Source: Heterodera schachtii
Lineage: Eukaryota; Nematoda; Chromadorea; Rhabditida; Heteroderidae
Assembly (NCBI GenBank): GCA_023374025.1
Contig: SIJG01000118.1
Location: forward strand, 124,001 to 188,000
Direction of reading: 5' to 3'
Length of the DNA: 64,000 nucleotides
Position 1 is the stretch's first letter; the number at the start of each line of letters is the position of its first letter. Under the pieces are notes generated by a model that was not told the DNA's origin, made no database searches, and saw nothing but the letters and a program-made list of their open reading frames with translations. Positions 27,887-36,137 of the stretch are shown here, piece after piece. The position numbers were made by a program, and so were the translations under genes.

Positions 27887-28712
27887 TAGAGGTGTGCCGT
27901 GACTGAAAAAACCCGTGAACCGTGAATCGTGACCGTGAATCGGTCCCGTGAATCGTGACCGTGAATTGGTCCCGTGAATCGTGACCGTGACCGTGATCCA
28001 AAAAACCCGTTAAATTCACGGTAACCGTGAATTTTACAATTTTAATTAGTCTAAAAGTCAAAAAACGATGAAAAATGCAAATTATAGGTGCGCTTGCATA
28101 TTTCAAGTTTAAAAAATCGGGTACTGAAGTGTCCATTGGCAAGCATGCCCATAATTTGCATTTTTCGCATAATTGTGGACGTTCTAAATTGATTCCGACC
28201 TTTTATAAATGGTTTTGTGAGACATATTTACCCAATTTTTAAGAAAAATATGGGTTTTAGTGGAAACTTTTAGAAAATGTGATTTATTAACTGATTTTAC
28301 CCAAAATGACTTTATTTCGAGCGAATTTTTTTTAAAAACTTAATGAATTTTTTATTTAAATGGGCTCATACTTGAAACTTTGTTTTTATTTGTATTTCGT
28401 GCAATATATGTAGTTGGTTGGCTTTGTTCAAAAAAGTTTCAGGAATAGGGGAGGGGGCCGGCGGTGCCGGTAGGCGCCGCCGGGGAAATTTTTTGAAAAC
28501 TTGGCTCTGTTTCTTAGCAAACTTTGCCCAAAAAAAGACCAAATTTCTCTATTAAAAAAAATTATTTCATAAATATTCAATTTTATCCAGTGTAAATTTT
28601 TCACGGAATAACCGTGAATTGGTACCGTGAATCGTGACCGTGACCGTGAGTGAAAAAACCCGTGAAATTCACGGTAACCGTGACCGTGACCGTGAATCAC
28701 GGCACACCTCTA
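27887..28712. mobile_element. hAT-type non-autonomous element (826 bp, 8-bp TSD)
   Basis: Terminal inverted repeats TAGAGGTGTGCCGTGA (27887-27902) and its inverse (28697-28712) are flanked by the 8-bp duplication GCCAATGC (27879-27886 and 28713-28720). An 8-bp target site and TAG-starting ends fit the hAT superfamily. Both subterminal regions are packed with CCGTGAATCGTGAC-type repeats. There is no transposase, so it would depend on enzyme from elsewhere. It contains a copy of the GC-rich hairpin repeat at 28458-28483. Confidence 0.88.
28458..28483 (+). repeat. GC-rich hairpin repeat, copy 4 (inside a hAT-type element)
   Basis: CCGGCGGTGCC, loop GGTA, GGCGCCGCCGG. One G-T pair in an otherwise perfect 11-bp stem. 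Preceded by GGAATAGGGGAGGGGG and followed by GGAAATTTTTT, as in copies 1 and 2. Confidence 0.88.
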
Positions 28713-28720
28713 GCCAATGC

Positions 28721-29507
28721 CAACTAAATTTAAAAGCATTATATTTTTAAATATCATGAAATAAAATGTATAAATTATTTAAAAATTATTAACAAGGCGA
28801 AACAGGAAATAAATGGATTTGAATTGGGAAGGTTCCCAAAAAGTCATCTTCGAATTCAAGGCTATTAATTGCGTCAAAATAAAATAATAAAAAATAAATC
28901 AATAATTTATATTTTAATGTGTTTAGGTATTTAAAAAATATATATTTTAATTGGAATGAAATCCAATTAGTAAATTATTCGAATAAATGAATCATTTTAT
29001 TTACTAAAAATTAATTAAAGCTATAAAATGTATTAAACATTAAATGCAAAAGATTATGCATATAAATTTTTTGATCAAATTTCACTAATATTTTTTAGAT
29101 TAATTTAAATATGCAACCACTATAAATCAAATTTTGATTAAGAGAAATTCTCAAAAAAAATTCTTTATGGTATATTCAACAAAAATACAGAATAATATAA
29201 TGAATAAATTTGATTTTGTAAAAAATTTCAAAATAAATATTTTCATTTATTAGTAAAATTAAATAATTCAGTACATAATACATATAATAAATGAATACTA
29301 AACGTCCGTCTCCAACATAAATGTACAAAAAGTCCAATATAATTGATAAATCATTTGAACATTTTTATTTAAAAATTTAAATCAAAGTTGAATTAATAAA
29401 ATAAAATGTGCTATAAATCCCAATGAAACTATGAGAAAAAATAAATATTAAAAATAAAATAAAAAACCTAAAAAATCGCAGTGCTCATATCGCATTGTTG
29501 CGGATGA
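28721..29507. other. AT-rich non-coding DNA; no gene seen
   Basis: Searched by eye for upstream exons of the ubiquitin-like gene whose last exon lies beyond the gypsy insertion; none found. Ends in the GAAAC target duplication (29508-29512). Confidence 0.5.
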
Positions 29508-29512
29508 GAAAC

Positions 29513-29745
29513 TGTTCGGTCCGAGGGTTAAAGGAACACGATCAATAAATAAATGTTTATTGACGAACAATAAATAAAAGTGAAGGGCAATTTGGTCGGA
29601 GGAAAATGACAATTTTAAATGAATGAGGGAAAAGACAAGGAGGGAGGGAATGATCGACTATTTAAGGGCGAGTGACAACAACAAAATAGGCGGGGAATTT
29701 GAATAGGCAGATCGCCATAATAATTCAAATAGGCTCATCCGAACA
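29513..29745 (-). repeat. Ty3/gypsy 3' LTR
   Basis: 233 bp with TGTTCGG...CCGAACA inverted ends. No difference seen by eye from the 5' LTR at 34366-34598. Confidence 0.95.
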
Positions 29746-29758
29746 CCTCCCCTTTTGA
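29746..29758 (-). promoter_or_regulatory. Polypurine tract
   Basis: Directly inside the 3' LTR the element strand reads AAAAGGGGAGG, a standard plus-strand primer for an LTR retrotransposon. Confidence 0.85.
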
Positions 29759-29763
29759 GCGGC

Positions 29764-30566
29764 TCACGGCGAGTACCTTTGAGGGGCACGTCTGTTCCGT
29801 TGCGGGTATCGGCGTGGCAGGTTTTGCTGTTCTGCTTCTTCGTCCGCTGATTCATCATTGTCGGACTGTCCCAAATCATTCTCGAGTCCCTGCTCTTGGA
29901 CAGTTTGGTTGTGCTCATCCCGAGCTTCCAAATCATTTGCAATTTGTCGATCGGCAGGTTTTCCAATGTCAAATGCGTCGAGAAAAATCTGCAATTGGTC
30001 GGCTTCGTCGGGAGTGTGTCGAGGACGAAGTTGATTGGCATGGAATCTTCCTGACGACCCGTCACGGAAGTCCACGTCATAAATGACTCCTCTCTTTTTC
30101 GACACCTTGCCGAATTTCCAATTTTGCGAAATTCGGTGTTTGGCGAAGACGTTGTCTCCGATGGCAAACTCTCGAATTTTCGTGCCATAACGTCGATTGA
30201 ACCTTTTTTCCATCTCCTCATTTCGCTCAATCGGCAGAGTGGGAGTTGGTTTCAACAAATCCAAGGTTGTTCGTGGTTTCCTTCCAAGAAACATTTCCGC
30301 TGGGGATTTGCTTCCTTCGAGCGAATCATTGGGGGTCGTCCGGTAGCTGACGAGAAAAGTTTCGACTATGCTTTTACTCGGAGCCCCCTCCCCTTTTAAT
30401 TTTCGGAATGTTCTTTTGAAGGTGTCCACAAATCTCTCTGCTTGGCCGTTGGACATCGGATTGTATGGTGCCGAGAACAGGTGTTTGATGCCATTGACGT
30501 TTGTGAATTTTGCAAATTCATGGCTGGTGAACTGCGTCCCGTTGTCCGAGACCAGAGATTTCGAAG
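29764..30566 (-). CDS. pol: Ty3/gypsy integrase C-terminal part (frameshifted from upstream)
   Basis: From about 30566 the frame enters integrase at SLVSDNGTQF (second catalytic Asp) and continues to the catalytic Glu in NGQAERFVD. It then has the basic C-terminal domain (VFAKHRISQNWKFGKV) and an acidic Gln/Glu-rich tail ending at 29764. The first catalytic Asp is in the other frame. Only about 31 residues would separate the first two catalytic Asp, against roughly 55-60 in active integrases, so about 26 codons plus phase were lost here. The integrase should be inactive. Confidence 0.85.
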
Positions 30567-31756
30567 ACCTCAGGGTATTTCGAATATGCGTCGACGATGA
30601 CCAGAAACTCTTTCCCGAAAAATGGTCCGGCATAGTCAATGTGCACTCTCTGCCACGGTCCATTTGTCTTTGGCCATGATTGCAGATGCGTTTTGGCTGG
30701 CGCTTTTGCCTCGTTTTGGCACGGTTGGCAATTTTCAACAAATTGTTCAATTTCCTGGTCCATTTTTGGCCAGTAAGCGTATTCACGAGCCAACTGCTTC
30801 ATCCTTTTCATACCAGGATGTCCTTTGTGGAGCAGTTGCAGTATTTTGGCTCTGTGTTGTGTTGGAATCACAACTCGTTCAGCATACATCAAACAATCTT
30901 TTGTAATGCTGAGTTGTTCCTTTCTTTGGTGAAAAATTCTGATTTCCACATTTTCGTTTCCAACATTTTGAGGCCAGCCATTTCGAATGAAATTCATGAC
31001 CTTTTTGATGTTCTGATCACTTTTGGACGACTCGACGATGTTTGCAAATTTGATCGGAAGCTTCTCGATGGTTCCGATGAGAATTGACTCAACTTCCGAA
31101 TCGATGCAAGTGTTTGCAATTACTCGGTCTTCGGCATCCTTTACTTTGGCAATGAGCCGTGAAAGTGCGTCAGCTTGGCCGAAGTCGTTGGTGTTGACAT
31201 ATTCGATTGTGAAATCGTATGCCAAAAGAATGAGTGACCATCGAAGCAGGCGATTTGCACTGCATTGCCGCACTCCTTTTTTATTGCCGAAGATGGCGAG
31301 AAGAGGCTTATGATCAGTTAGGAGCGTAAATTTACGTCCATAGATCATTTTGTGAAATTTCTGCACTGCAAAAATTAATGCTAGTGCTTCCTTTTCAATT
31401 TGTGAATAGTTCTTCTCGGCCGGAGTTAAGGCGGATGACGCGTGCGCAATGGCTTTCATCGTGCCGTCCGGGAATTTATGCGAAATCACTGCTCCAATTC
31501 CCTGATCAGAAGCATCTGCAGCTACTACGATCTCTTTTAGAGGGTCATAGTGCGTGAGCAACAATTCTGATGACAAAATTTCTTTCATTTTGTCAAATGC
31601 CTTTTTGCATTTGTCGCTCCAATTCCATTCGGTGTCCTTTTTCAGCAAATCATCAAGCGGCTTTCTGACGAAGCGCATGTTTTTGATGAATTGTTGGTAA
31701 TGGTTTACCATTCCCAAATATGACCGAAGTGAAGAAACATCCGTCGGTTCTGGCAT
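30518..31756 (-). CDS. pol: Ty3/gypsy RNase H and integrase N-terminus
   Basis: 412 codons that begin in the RT thumb/connection (SSLRSYLGMVNHYQQFIKNM) and continue through RNase H (DASDQGIG at about residue 80, IEKEALA, LLTDHKPL), the integrase HHCC finger (HKGHPG...CQPC, about residues 305-345), and the first integrase Asp (HIDYAGP, about 372). The frame then runs into noise and stops at 30518. The Met at 31756 is not a true start: the reading frame upstream (31810 side) was lost by one base. Confidence 0.88.
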   Translation of the reverse strand: MPEPTDVSSLRSYLGMVNHYQQFIKNMRFVRKPLDDLLKKDTEWNWSDKCKKAFDKMKEILSSELLLTHYDPLKEIVVAADASDQGIGAVISHKFPDGTMKAIAHASSALTPAEKNYSQIEKEALALIFAVQKFHKMIYGRKFTLLTDHKPLLAIFGNKKGVRQCSANRLLRWSLILLAYDFTIEYVNTNDFGQADALSRLIAKVKDAEDRVIANTCIDSEVESILIGTIEKLPIKFANIVESSKSDQNIKKVMNFIRNGWPQNVGNENVEIRIFHQRKEQLSITKDCLMYAERVVIPTQHRAKILQLLHKGHPGMKRMKQLAREYAYWPKMDQEIEQFVENCQPCQNEAKAPAKTHLQSWPKTNGPWQRVHIDYAGPFFGKEFLVIVDAYSKYPEVFEISGLGQRDAVHQP

Positions 31757-31809
31757 CTCACTGATGGCGGTGATTTTGCTGGGGTCGGGTCTGCGTCCGT
31801 TTTTGTCGA

Positions 31810-33933
31810 TTATTTGTCAGAGATATTTAATTTCATCTTGGAAAAACGAACATTTTCCCGTTTGACGCGAAATCCCCATTCTTGAAATCGCGAGAACATC
31901 ATTTTCAAGTGTTCTGCATGTTCTTTTTGGGCCTTGCTGACGATGATGATGTCATCAAGGTAGGCTGTCGCGAAGTCAAAATCTGCCAACATTTGGTCCA
32001 TTATTGACTGGAAAATGCCAGGGGCTGTTTTGATGCCAAAGGGAAGTCTTTTGACTTCATAATTTCCTCTGTGGGTTGCAATGGCACACAGCCTTTTCGA
32101 TGCTTCGTCCAGCTCCACTTGTAGATACGCATCCCGGAGATCAATTTGTGAAAAGTATTGGCCTCCATTTAAGGTGGCAAAAATGTCTTCCGGTAATGGT
32201 AACGGATGCTGGTGGTCTTTTAGCGCATTGTTGAGTCCGGTTGAATAGTCGATGCACAGTCGAGCGCTACCGTCTGCCTTTTTGACGACCAGAATCGGTG
32301 CTGCCCATTCTGTGTGCTCAACTTTTCCGATGACTCCCATTTTCTCCCAACGATCCAATTCTCCGTCAACTGCGTCTTTGGCGTTGTACGGGACCGGACG
32401 AGCCTTTCTGTATATTGGCTGTGCGTCGGTTTTCAATTCTAGGTGCGCTTTGACCTTTGTGCAGAGTCCCAATTCATTTTTAAAAACATTGGTGAACTCC
32501 TGCTTTAGCTGATTGATTTGTTTTTCGGCGTCCTTATTTGGCGTGCCGTCAGCTTTGTTGGATTTGATCGGGGCATTTTTGCCTCTCGATTCTTCCCCTG
32601 CGCTGCAAAGATTGATCGGAGAGTTGATTTTGGCTTTGATGCCATCCAACAGTCCAAATGCATCCATTGTTTGGACGCTCAACAGATTCATCGATCCCTT
32701 TTCAGCGACATAAAAATTTTCTTTAACTTCTACGCCTTGGAATTCGAAGTGTCCTTCTCCCTTTCCGATAAAGGATTTTTCTGTCCCGTCGAACATTCTG
32801 CCTCTTTCGGCACATTTCCAAATTTTTGGCTGCCCGATCAGTCGATAAGTTTCCTCATCGATGACATTGATCTCTGCTCCGGAGTCGAGAATGAACTTCA
32901 CGATCCTTCCGTTCAGCAGAACCTTTATCTTTATAAGAGAGGCGCTGTTGATTGATTTGAGTGCCATTCCAATGCTAAGCGTTCCAACTTTCTTAACTTT
33001 GAAGTTTTTGCGACGCCACTCTTGCACTTTTTCGCATTGGTTCTCCAAATGGCCGATGTAGCGACATTTGGGACACTTAGCCGATTTGTGCGAGCATTCT
33101 CTGTGGGAGTGGTTCGTTTTCCCACATCTCCAACATTGAAGCTGAGTTGCGCTTGGTTGGCCTTGCTTGGATTGTGGCTTTGGTTTTTCCCTTCTTTGGT
33201 TTGGCTTTACTGCATTCACCGTCTTTGATGACACCGAAGTTGCTTCGATCAATTTTGCCTCATGGATTGTCGACAAAAAATTGATGCAATCCTCGATTAG
33301 TTCATCGTATTTGACGGCGTCGCCATCCTTTGTAAGTTTGGCGAGAATGCGCTGCCGAAGAACTGCGTCTTTTGAAGACTTAAGCGCAGTAAGGAGCATT
33401 AGTCCTTTGAATTGTTCCTCGTTCAGTTTGTCAAACTGAAAATCTTTCAAAAGTCGTTTGTGCCTGTTGACAAATTGTTGAAATTCTTCGCCATCGTCTT
33501 TGGTGGCCATCAGACATGCAAATCGGTCCACAAATATTGATTGTGGTTTAGAAAACAGCTTTTCCAATTTTGCAATTGTCTCATCAAAATCGAAATCCGT
33601 CACCTTGGCCGGGAGAACAAATTTGCTGTACTCGCTGAACGCGCTTTCAGACAATTTGTTCATCAGAGCCTTGACTTTTATGTCATCGGCTGCGTTCGGA
33701 GCGCACGAGTCAATTGCAAACGTGAATCGCTCCAGCCATTCGGTGATGCGATGCTTTTCGTCGCATTGTTCGAAAATTGCGACGTCCGGCATTGACGGAA
33801 TTGTTTGAATGATTGCTGGATTTGGCTGATTGTTTCTTTGAACATTTATCAGCTGGTTGATTTGCGTCTGTTGCTGAGCAATTACGTCGATTAATTGCTG
33901 CAAATTTGGCTGAGCCGCGGCGGGTTGCGTCAT
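31810..33933 (-). CDS. gag-pol: Ty3/gypsy Gag, protease and RT
   Basis: 707 codons from ATG at 33933. The N-terminus is Gln/Asn-rich, followed by a retrotransposon gag core (about 50-240). Two CCHC zinc knuckles follow at about 267-300 (CWRCGKTNHSHREC and CPKCRYIGHLENQC), then protease with FILDSGAEINVID (about 349), then RT with LCIDYSTG, FSQIDLRDAYLQ and the catalytic YLDD (about 657). Gag and Pol are one frame. The frame stops at 31810 at an AAATAATCG sequence where one A appears missing compared with the downstream pol frame. The left 8.39-kb duplication breakpoint (33437) cuts this gene after gag residue 166. Confidence 0.92.
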   Translation of the reverse strand: MTQPAAAQPNLQQLIDVIAQQQTQINQLINVQRNNQPNPAIIQTIPSMPDVAIFEQCDEKHRITEWLERFTFAIDSCAPNAADDIKVKALMNKLSESAFSEYSKFVLPAKVTDFDFDETIAKLEKLFSKPQSIFVDRFACLMATKDDGEEFQQFVNRHKRLLKDFQFDKLNEEQFKGLMLLTALKSSKDAVLRQRILAKLTKDGDAVKYDELIEDCINFLSTIHEAKLIEATSVSSKTVNAVKPNQRREKPKPQSKQGQPSATQLQCWRCGKTNHSHRECSHKSAKCPKCRYIGHLENQCEKVQEWRRKNFKVKKVGTLSIGMALKSINSASLIKIKVLLNGRIVKFILDSGAEINVIDEETYRLIGQPKIWKCAERGRMFDGTEKSFIGKGEGHFEFQGVEVKENFYVAEKGSMNLLSVQTMDAFGLLDGIKAKINSPINLCSAGEESRGKNAPIKSNKADGTPNKDAEKQINQLKQEFTNVFKNELGLCTKVKAHLELKTDAQPIYRKARPVPYNAKDAVDGELDRWEKMGVIGKVEHTEWAAPILVVKKADGSARLCIDYSTGLNNALKDHQHPLPLPEDIFATLNGGQYFSQIDLRDAYLQVELDEASKRLCAIATHRGNYEVKRLPFGIKTAPGIFQSIMDQMLADFDFATAYLDDIIIVSKAQKEHAEHLKMMFSRFQEWGFRVKRENVRFSKMKLNISDK

Positions 33934-34014
33934 TGTTTACGATTATTGTTTCGACCCGAAATCAATAAACGTTGAAGTATTGCACCAATCGGTGTCAATT
34001 TAATATTTTGCCAA

Positions 34015-34285
34015 CCCGGCTATTGACGAATTTGGCGAGCCGACTCGGCTTTTGAAGAATTTAGAGCCGTCCCGGCTTTAGAAGAAATGTCGAGCCGTCC
34101 CGGCTTTAGAAGAAGAGCAGTTTCTTTTGACTGCTTTAGAAGCTTTGCCGACCAGGCTTTTGACGACGAGCAGTTTCTTTGACTGCTTTTTTTGAAGAAA
34201 TTTGCCGACTCGGCTTTAACAACAAAATTCTCAGCCAATCCCGGCTTTACGGTGAATTTGTTCTGCCGTCTCGGCTTTTGCTTTA
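34015..34285 (-). repeat. Gypsy leader: repeated GCCGNNNCGGC hairpins
   Basis: Within the untranslated leader the + strand repeats units such as GCCGACTCGGCTTTTGAAGA, GCCGTCCCGGCTTTAGAAGA and GCCAATCCCGGCTTTA, at least six times, interleaved with two copies of AGCAGTTTCTTTTGACTGCT-like sequence (AGCAGT/ACTGCT inverse pairs). Each unit can form a small stem. On the minus strand the block stays open for 72 codons (34020-34238, repeated Lys-Ala-Glu-Ser-Ala-type units), but a structured leader is the simpler reading. Confidence 0.75.
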
Positions 34286-34349
34286 AGTCCTAAAAGGTTC
34301 GATGCTCATTTGTCTCACCCGAAGATGTGTAGAGCAAAGTCCAATTTGT

Positions 34350-34364
34350 GTGTGACTGCGCCAA
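34350..34364 (-). promoter_or_regulatory. Gypsy primer binding site
   Basis: Just inside the 5' LTR the element strand reads ATTGGCGCAGTCACACA. The TGGCGCAGTC start complements a tRNA 3' end finishing GACTGCGCCA. From memory this resembles the PBS of some insect gypsy elements assigned to tRNA-Ser; the tRNA identity is tentative. Confidence 0.6.
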
Positions 34365-34365
34365 T

Positions 34366-34598
34366 TGTTCGGTCCGAGGGTTAAAGGAACACGATCAATA
34401 AATAAATGTTTATTGACGAACAATAAATAAAAGTGAAGGGCAATTTGGTCGGAGGAAAATGACAATTTTAAATGAATGAGGGAAAAGACAAGGAGGGAGG
34501 GAATGATCGACTATTTAAGGGCGAGTGACAACAACAAAATAGGCGGGGAATTTGAATAGGCAGATCGCCATAATAATTCAAATAGGCTCATCCGAACA
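34366..34598 (-). repeat. Ty3/gypsy 5' LTR
   Basis: 233 bp with TGTTCGG/CCGAACA ends. On the element strand, a TTAAATAG TATA-like box (+ 34511-34520) lies about 100 bases upstream of AATAAA (+ 34409-34414), a workable promoter and polyadenylation pair. Confidence 0.95.
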
Positions 34599-34629
34599 GA
34601 AACCGAGAAAAAATAAGTTAAATTTAAGG

Positions 34630-35166
34630 TAAGTATAATTTTTTTTTATTTTTAACATTAAAATATGAGAACTAAGAGAAATATAAACTTTTAATAAAAA
34701 CTAATATTTTCTTAACAAAAAAATAAGAATTTAAAAAAAAATGAAAAAACAATTTAATGAATCTATTAAAAAATAATTAAGTGAAGAACTTTAAAGGAAA
34801 AATTTTTGAGTGCAATTTGCTAAAAGATTTTGTCAAAAATAATAGGTTTTGCAATTTAGAGCGTACTTTTAAGAAAATGGAGTTTGGGCGGTGCCGGTAG
34901 GTGCCGCCGAGGCCAAATTCAGAAATTTTCCTTTTATCCGCTTCGCCGGCGACCCCCTCCCCCCCCCCCCCCTCCGCTTTTTCATTTATGTTATTAATAC
35001 AGCAAATTACCAAGATTAATTCAGAAGAATCGAATTACGGGTAGCCTTTCAATAAAAAATTTTGATTAGATTTAAAAAATACAGTAAGAGAATTTTCAGT
35101 ATAACAGCTTTTTAAATAAATAAATTATATGTTTATTTTGCCCATTTTTTGTGGAAATTGTTTCAG
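34630..35166 (+). other. Likely intron preceding the ubiquitin-like exon
   Basis: A strong donor AAG|GTAAGTATAA at 34630 and acceptor GTTTCAG| at 35166 bound 537 bp of AT-rich DNA. The acceptor is convincing because coding sequence starts right after it in frame. The donor is consensus-like, but the exon before it has in-frame stops, so it may be 5' untranslated, decayed or unrelated. The intron holds a GC-rich hairpin repeat and a C14 tract. Confidence 0.5.
34887..34908 (+). repeat. GC-rich hairpin repeat, copy 5
   Basis: GGCGGTGCC, GGTA, GGTGCCGCC in a GGG...GAGG context: a 9-bp stem with two G-T pairs. The following AAATTCAGAAATTTTCCTTT is shared with the sequence after copy 6, so the repeat extends beyond the hairpin. 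Confidence 0.85.
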
Positions 35167-35258
35167 GAAAGCAGCTTGAGGATGGCCCTACTTTGAAGGA
35201 TTACAAAATCGGAAATGAGGCCACAATTTACCTCGTCAAGCGTCTTTGTGGCTGTTAG
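35167..35258 (+). pseudogene. Last exon of a ubiquitin-like gene (C-terminal Gly-Cys)
   Basis: Directly after the acceptor TTTCAG, 92 nt read as the end of a Gly codon and then 29 residues ending in TAG at 35256-35258. The residues include [20 protein letters not shown] and end LVKRLCGC. They line up without gaps with ubiquitin residues 48-76. Lys48, Leu50, Glu51, Asp52, Gly53, Asp58, Tyr59 and Ile61 are kept. Arg54 is Pro, Arg74 is Cys and Gly76 is Cys, so the diglycine needed for conjugation is lost. Residues 1-47 are not found upstream; a gypsy element now sits 5' of the putative donor. It could be a ubiquitin-like gene with exons outside the window, or a relic. A second copy is at 43556-43647. 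Confidence 0.72.
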
Positions 35259-35626
35259 AGATGAAATATTGGCAAACTTTTTGATTACAAAATTTCGAAT
35301 GCGTGCCAGGCACGGAAAGTTGATCTTTTCCCCTTTTATTCTTATGTTTTCCGTCCCATTTCCGTTTCATTCCATTTCTCTTTGTTATACAGTTGCTGGT
35401 TTTGTAAATTGATATTTGGGTAAAAGTAAATGAAACGGACACCTCGGATTTTTATATTAAATGATATATCTCAATCGATTCCTCTTAATGAGAGAAGAAT
35501 GATAACATTTTTAGGGCGCGGCGATAATTCCGAACAGAGTTACAGACCCGGTACTGAAATGTCCAACTACCCACGGGACTCAATCGTCTAATGGTTTTTC
35601 ATGGAAACGAACTAAAAGTCATCACT
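35259..35626. other. Downstream region of the ubiquitin-like exon; no further gene
   Basis: No convincing coding sequence. A phrase CCGGTACTGAAATGTCCA at about 35550 recurs as CGGGTACTGAAGTGTCCA inside the hAT-type element near 28115, so part of this is repeat-derived. AATGATATATCTCAATCGAT and following bases near 35462 match, inverted, the repeat at 606. Confidence 0.5.
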
Positions 35627-36040
35627 AGGGCTCGAAATTATATGGACTAAAAAACGTCAAATATGGACATAAAATATGGACTAAAAACGCCCGAAATATG
35701 GACTAAAAAGCTCAAAAATGGACAAATATGGACTAAAAACTGTCAAAATCTATGTTTTAATCCCTTAAAAATTTCAAAAAAGGTCAATATTTGCTTAAAT
35801 AAACATAAAAATACAATAAACAACCAAAAAATGCATTTAAAACATAAAAATGCAAATTTTTATTGTCGTCCATTGTATAAAAAACCATCCAAGTTTGCCA
35901 AAGTTTCGAAAAAAAAATCGCATTAAAAAAAAGAAATGTTCGCAAAAAATGGCGAAAATATTTATTAAAAATGCCAAAAAGACCGACGCAAACTCAAATT
36001 TTTCGTATTTTTGGGGATTTAATTTTTAAACACGGCAATT
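35627..36040. repeat. Dispersed AT-rich repeat with TATGGACTAAAAAC motifs
   Basis: Starts TAGGGCTCGAAATTATATGG, followed by four ATATGGACTAAAAA-type units, then sequence matching 672-755. A related start occurs at 58251 (TAGGGCTCGGAAAAACATAG). Ends and target duplication are not resolved. Open frames in it are AT-rich Lys/Asn peptides and are not taken as genes. Confidence 0.65.
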
Positions 36041-36078
36041 CAATTTTAGGCTCCAAGTACAATTAAGTTGGTTTTTTC

Positions 36079-36137
36079 GTCTTAGTGGTCTGTGAGTTAG
36101 TCACCAAAAGGGGGGTCTCAGGTTCGAGTCCTCCTTA
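36079..36137 (+). ncRNA. tRNA-like / tRNA-derived SINE head
   Basis: Contains a perfect pol III B box GGTTCGAGTCC (36121-36131), preceded by an A-box-like CTTAGTGGTC at 36081 at suitable spacing. The T stem pairs only partly and the acceptor ends do not pair, so it is not an intact tRNA. A tRNA pseudogene or SINE 5' end fits best. Copied at 44468-44526. Confidence 0.45.

Larger units (their letters stand above)
29513..34598 (-). mobile_element. Ty3/gypsy LTR retrotransposon (5.09 kb)
   Basis: Two 233-bp LTRs that look identical (29513-29745 and 34366-34598) have TGTTCGG/CCGAACA ends and are flanked by the 5-bp duplication GAAAC (29508-29512 and 34599-34603). On the minus strand the order is 5' LTR, PBS, hairpin-rich leader, gag, protease, RT, RNase H, integrase, polypurine tract, 3' LTR. 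RNase H before integrase marks Ty3/gypsy. Identical LTRs point to recent insertion, yet pol has a frameshift and a deletion, so the copy was either damaged soon after insertion or made from a defective RNA by helper enzymes. Confidence 0.95.

Noticed and set aside
36079..36137. A functional tRNA gene
   Set aside because: Acceptor and T stems do not pair properly and no complete cloverleaf can be drawn.
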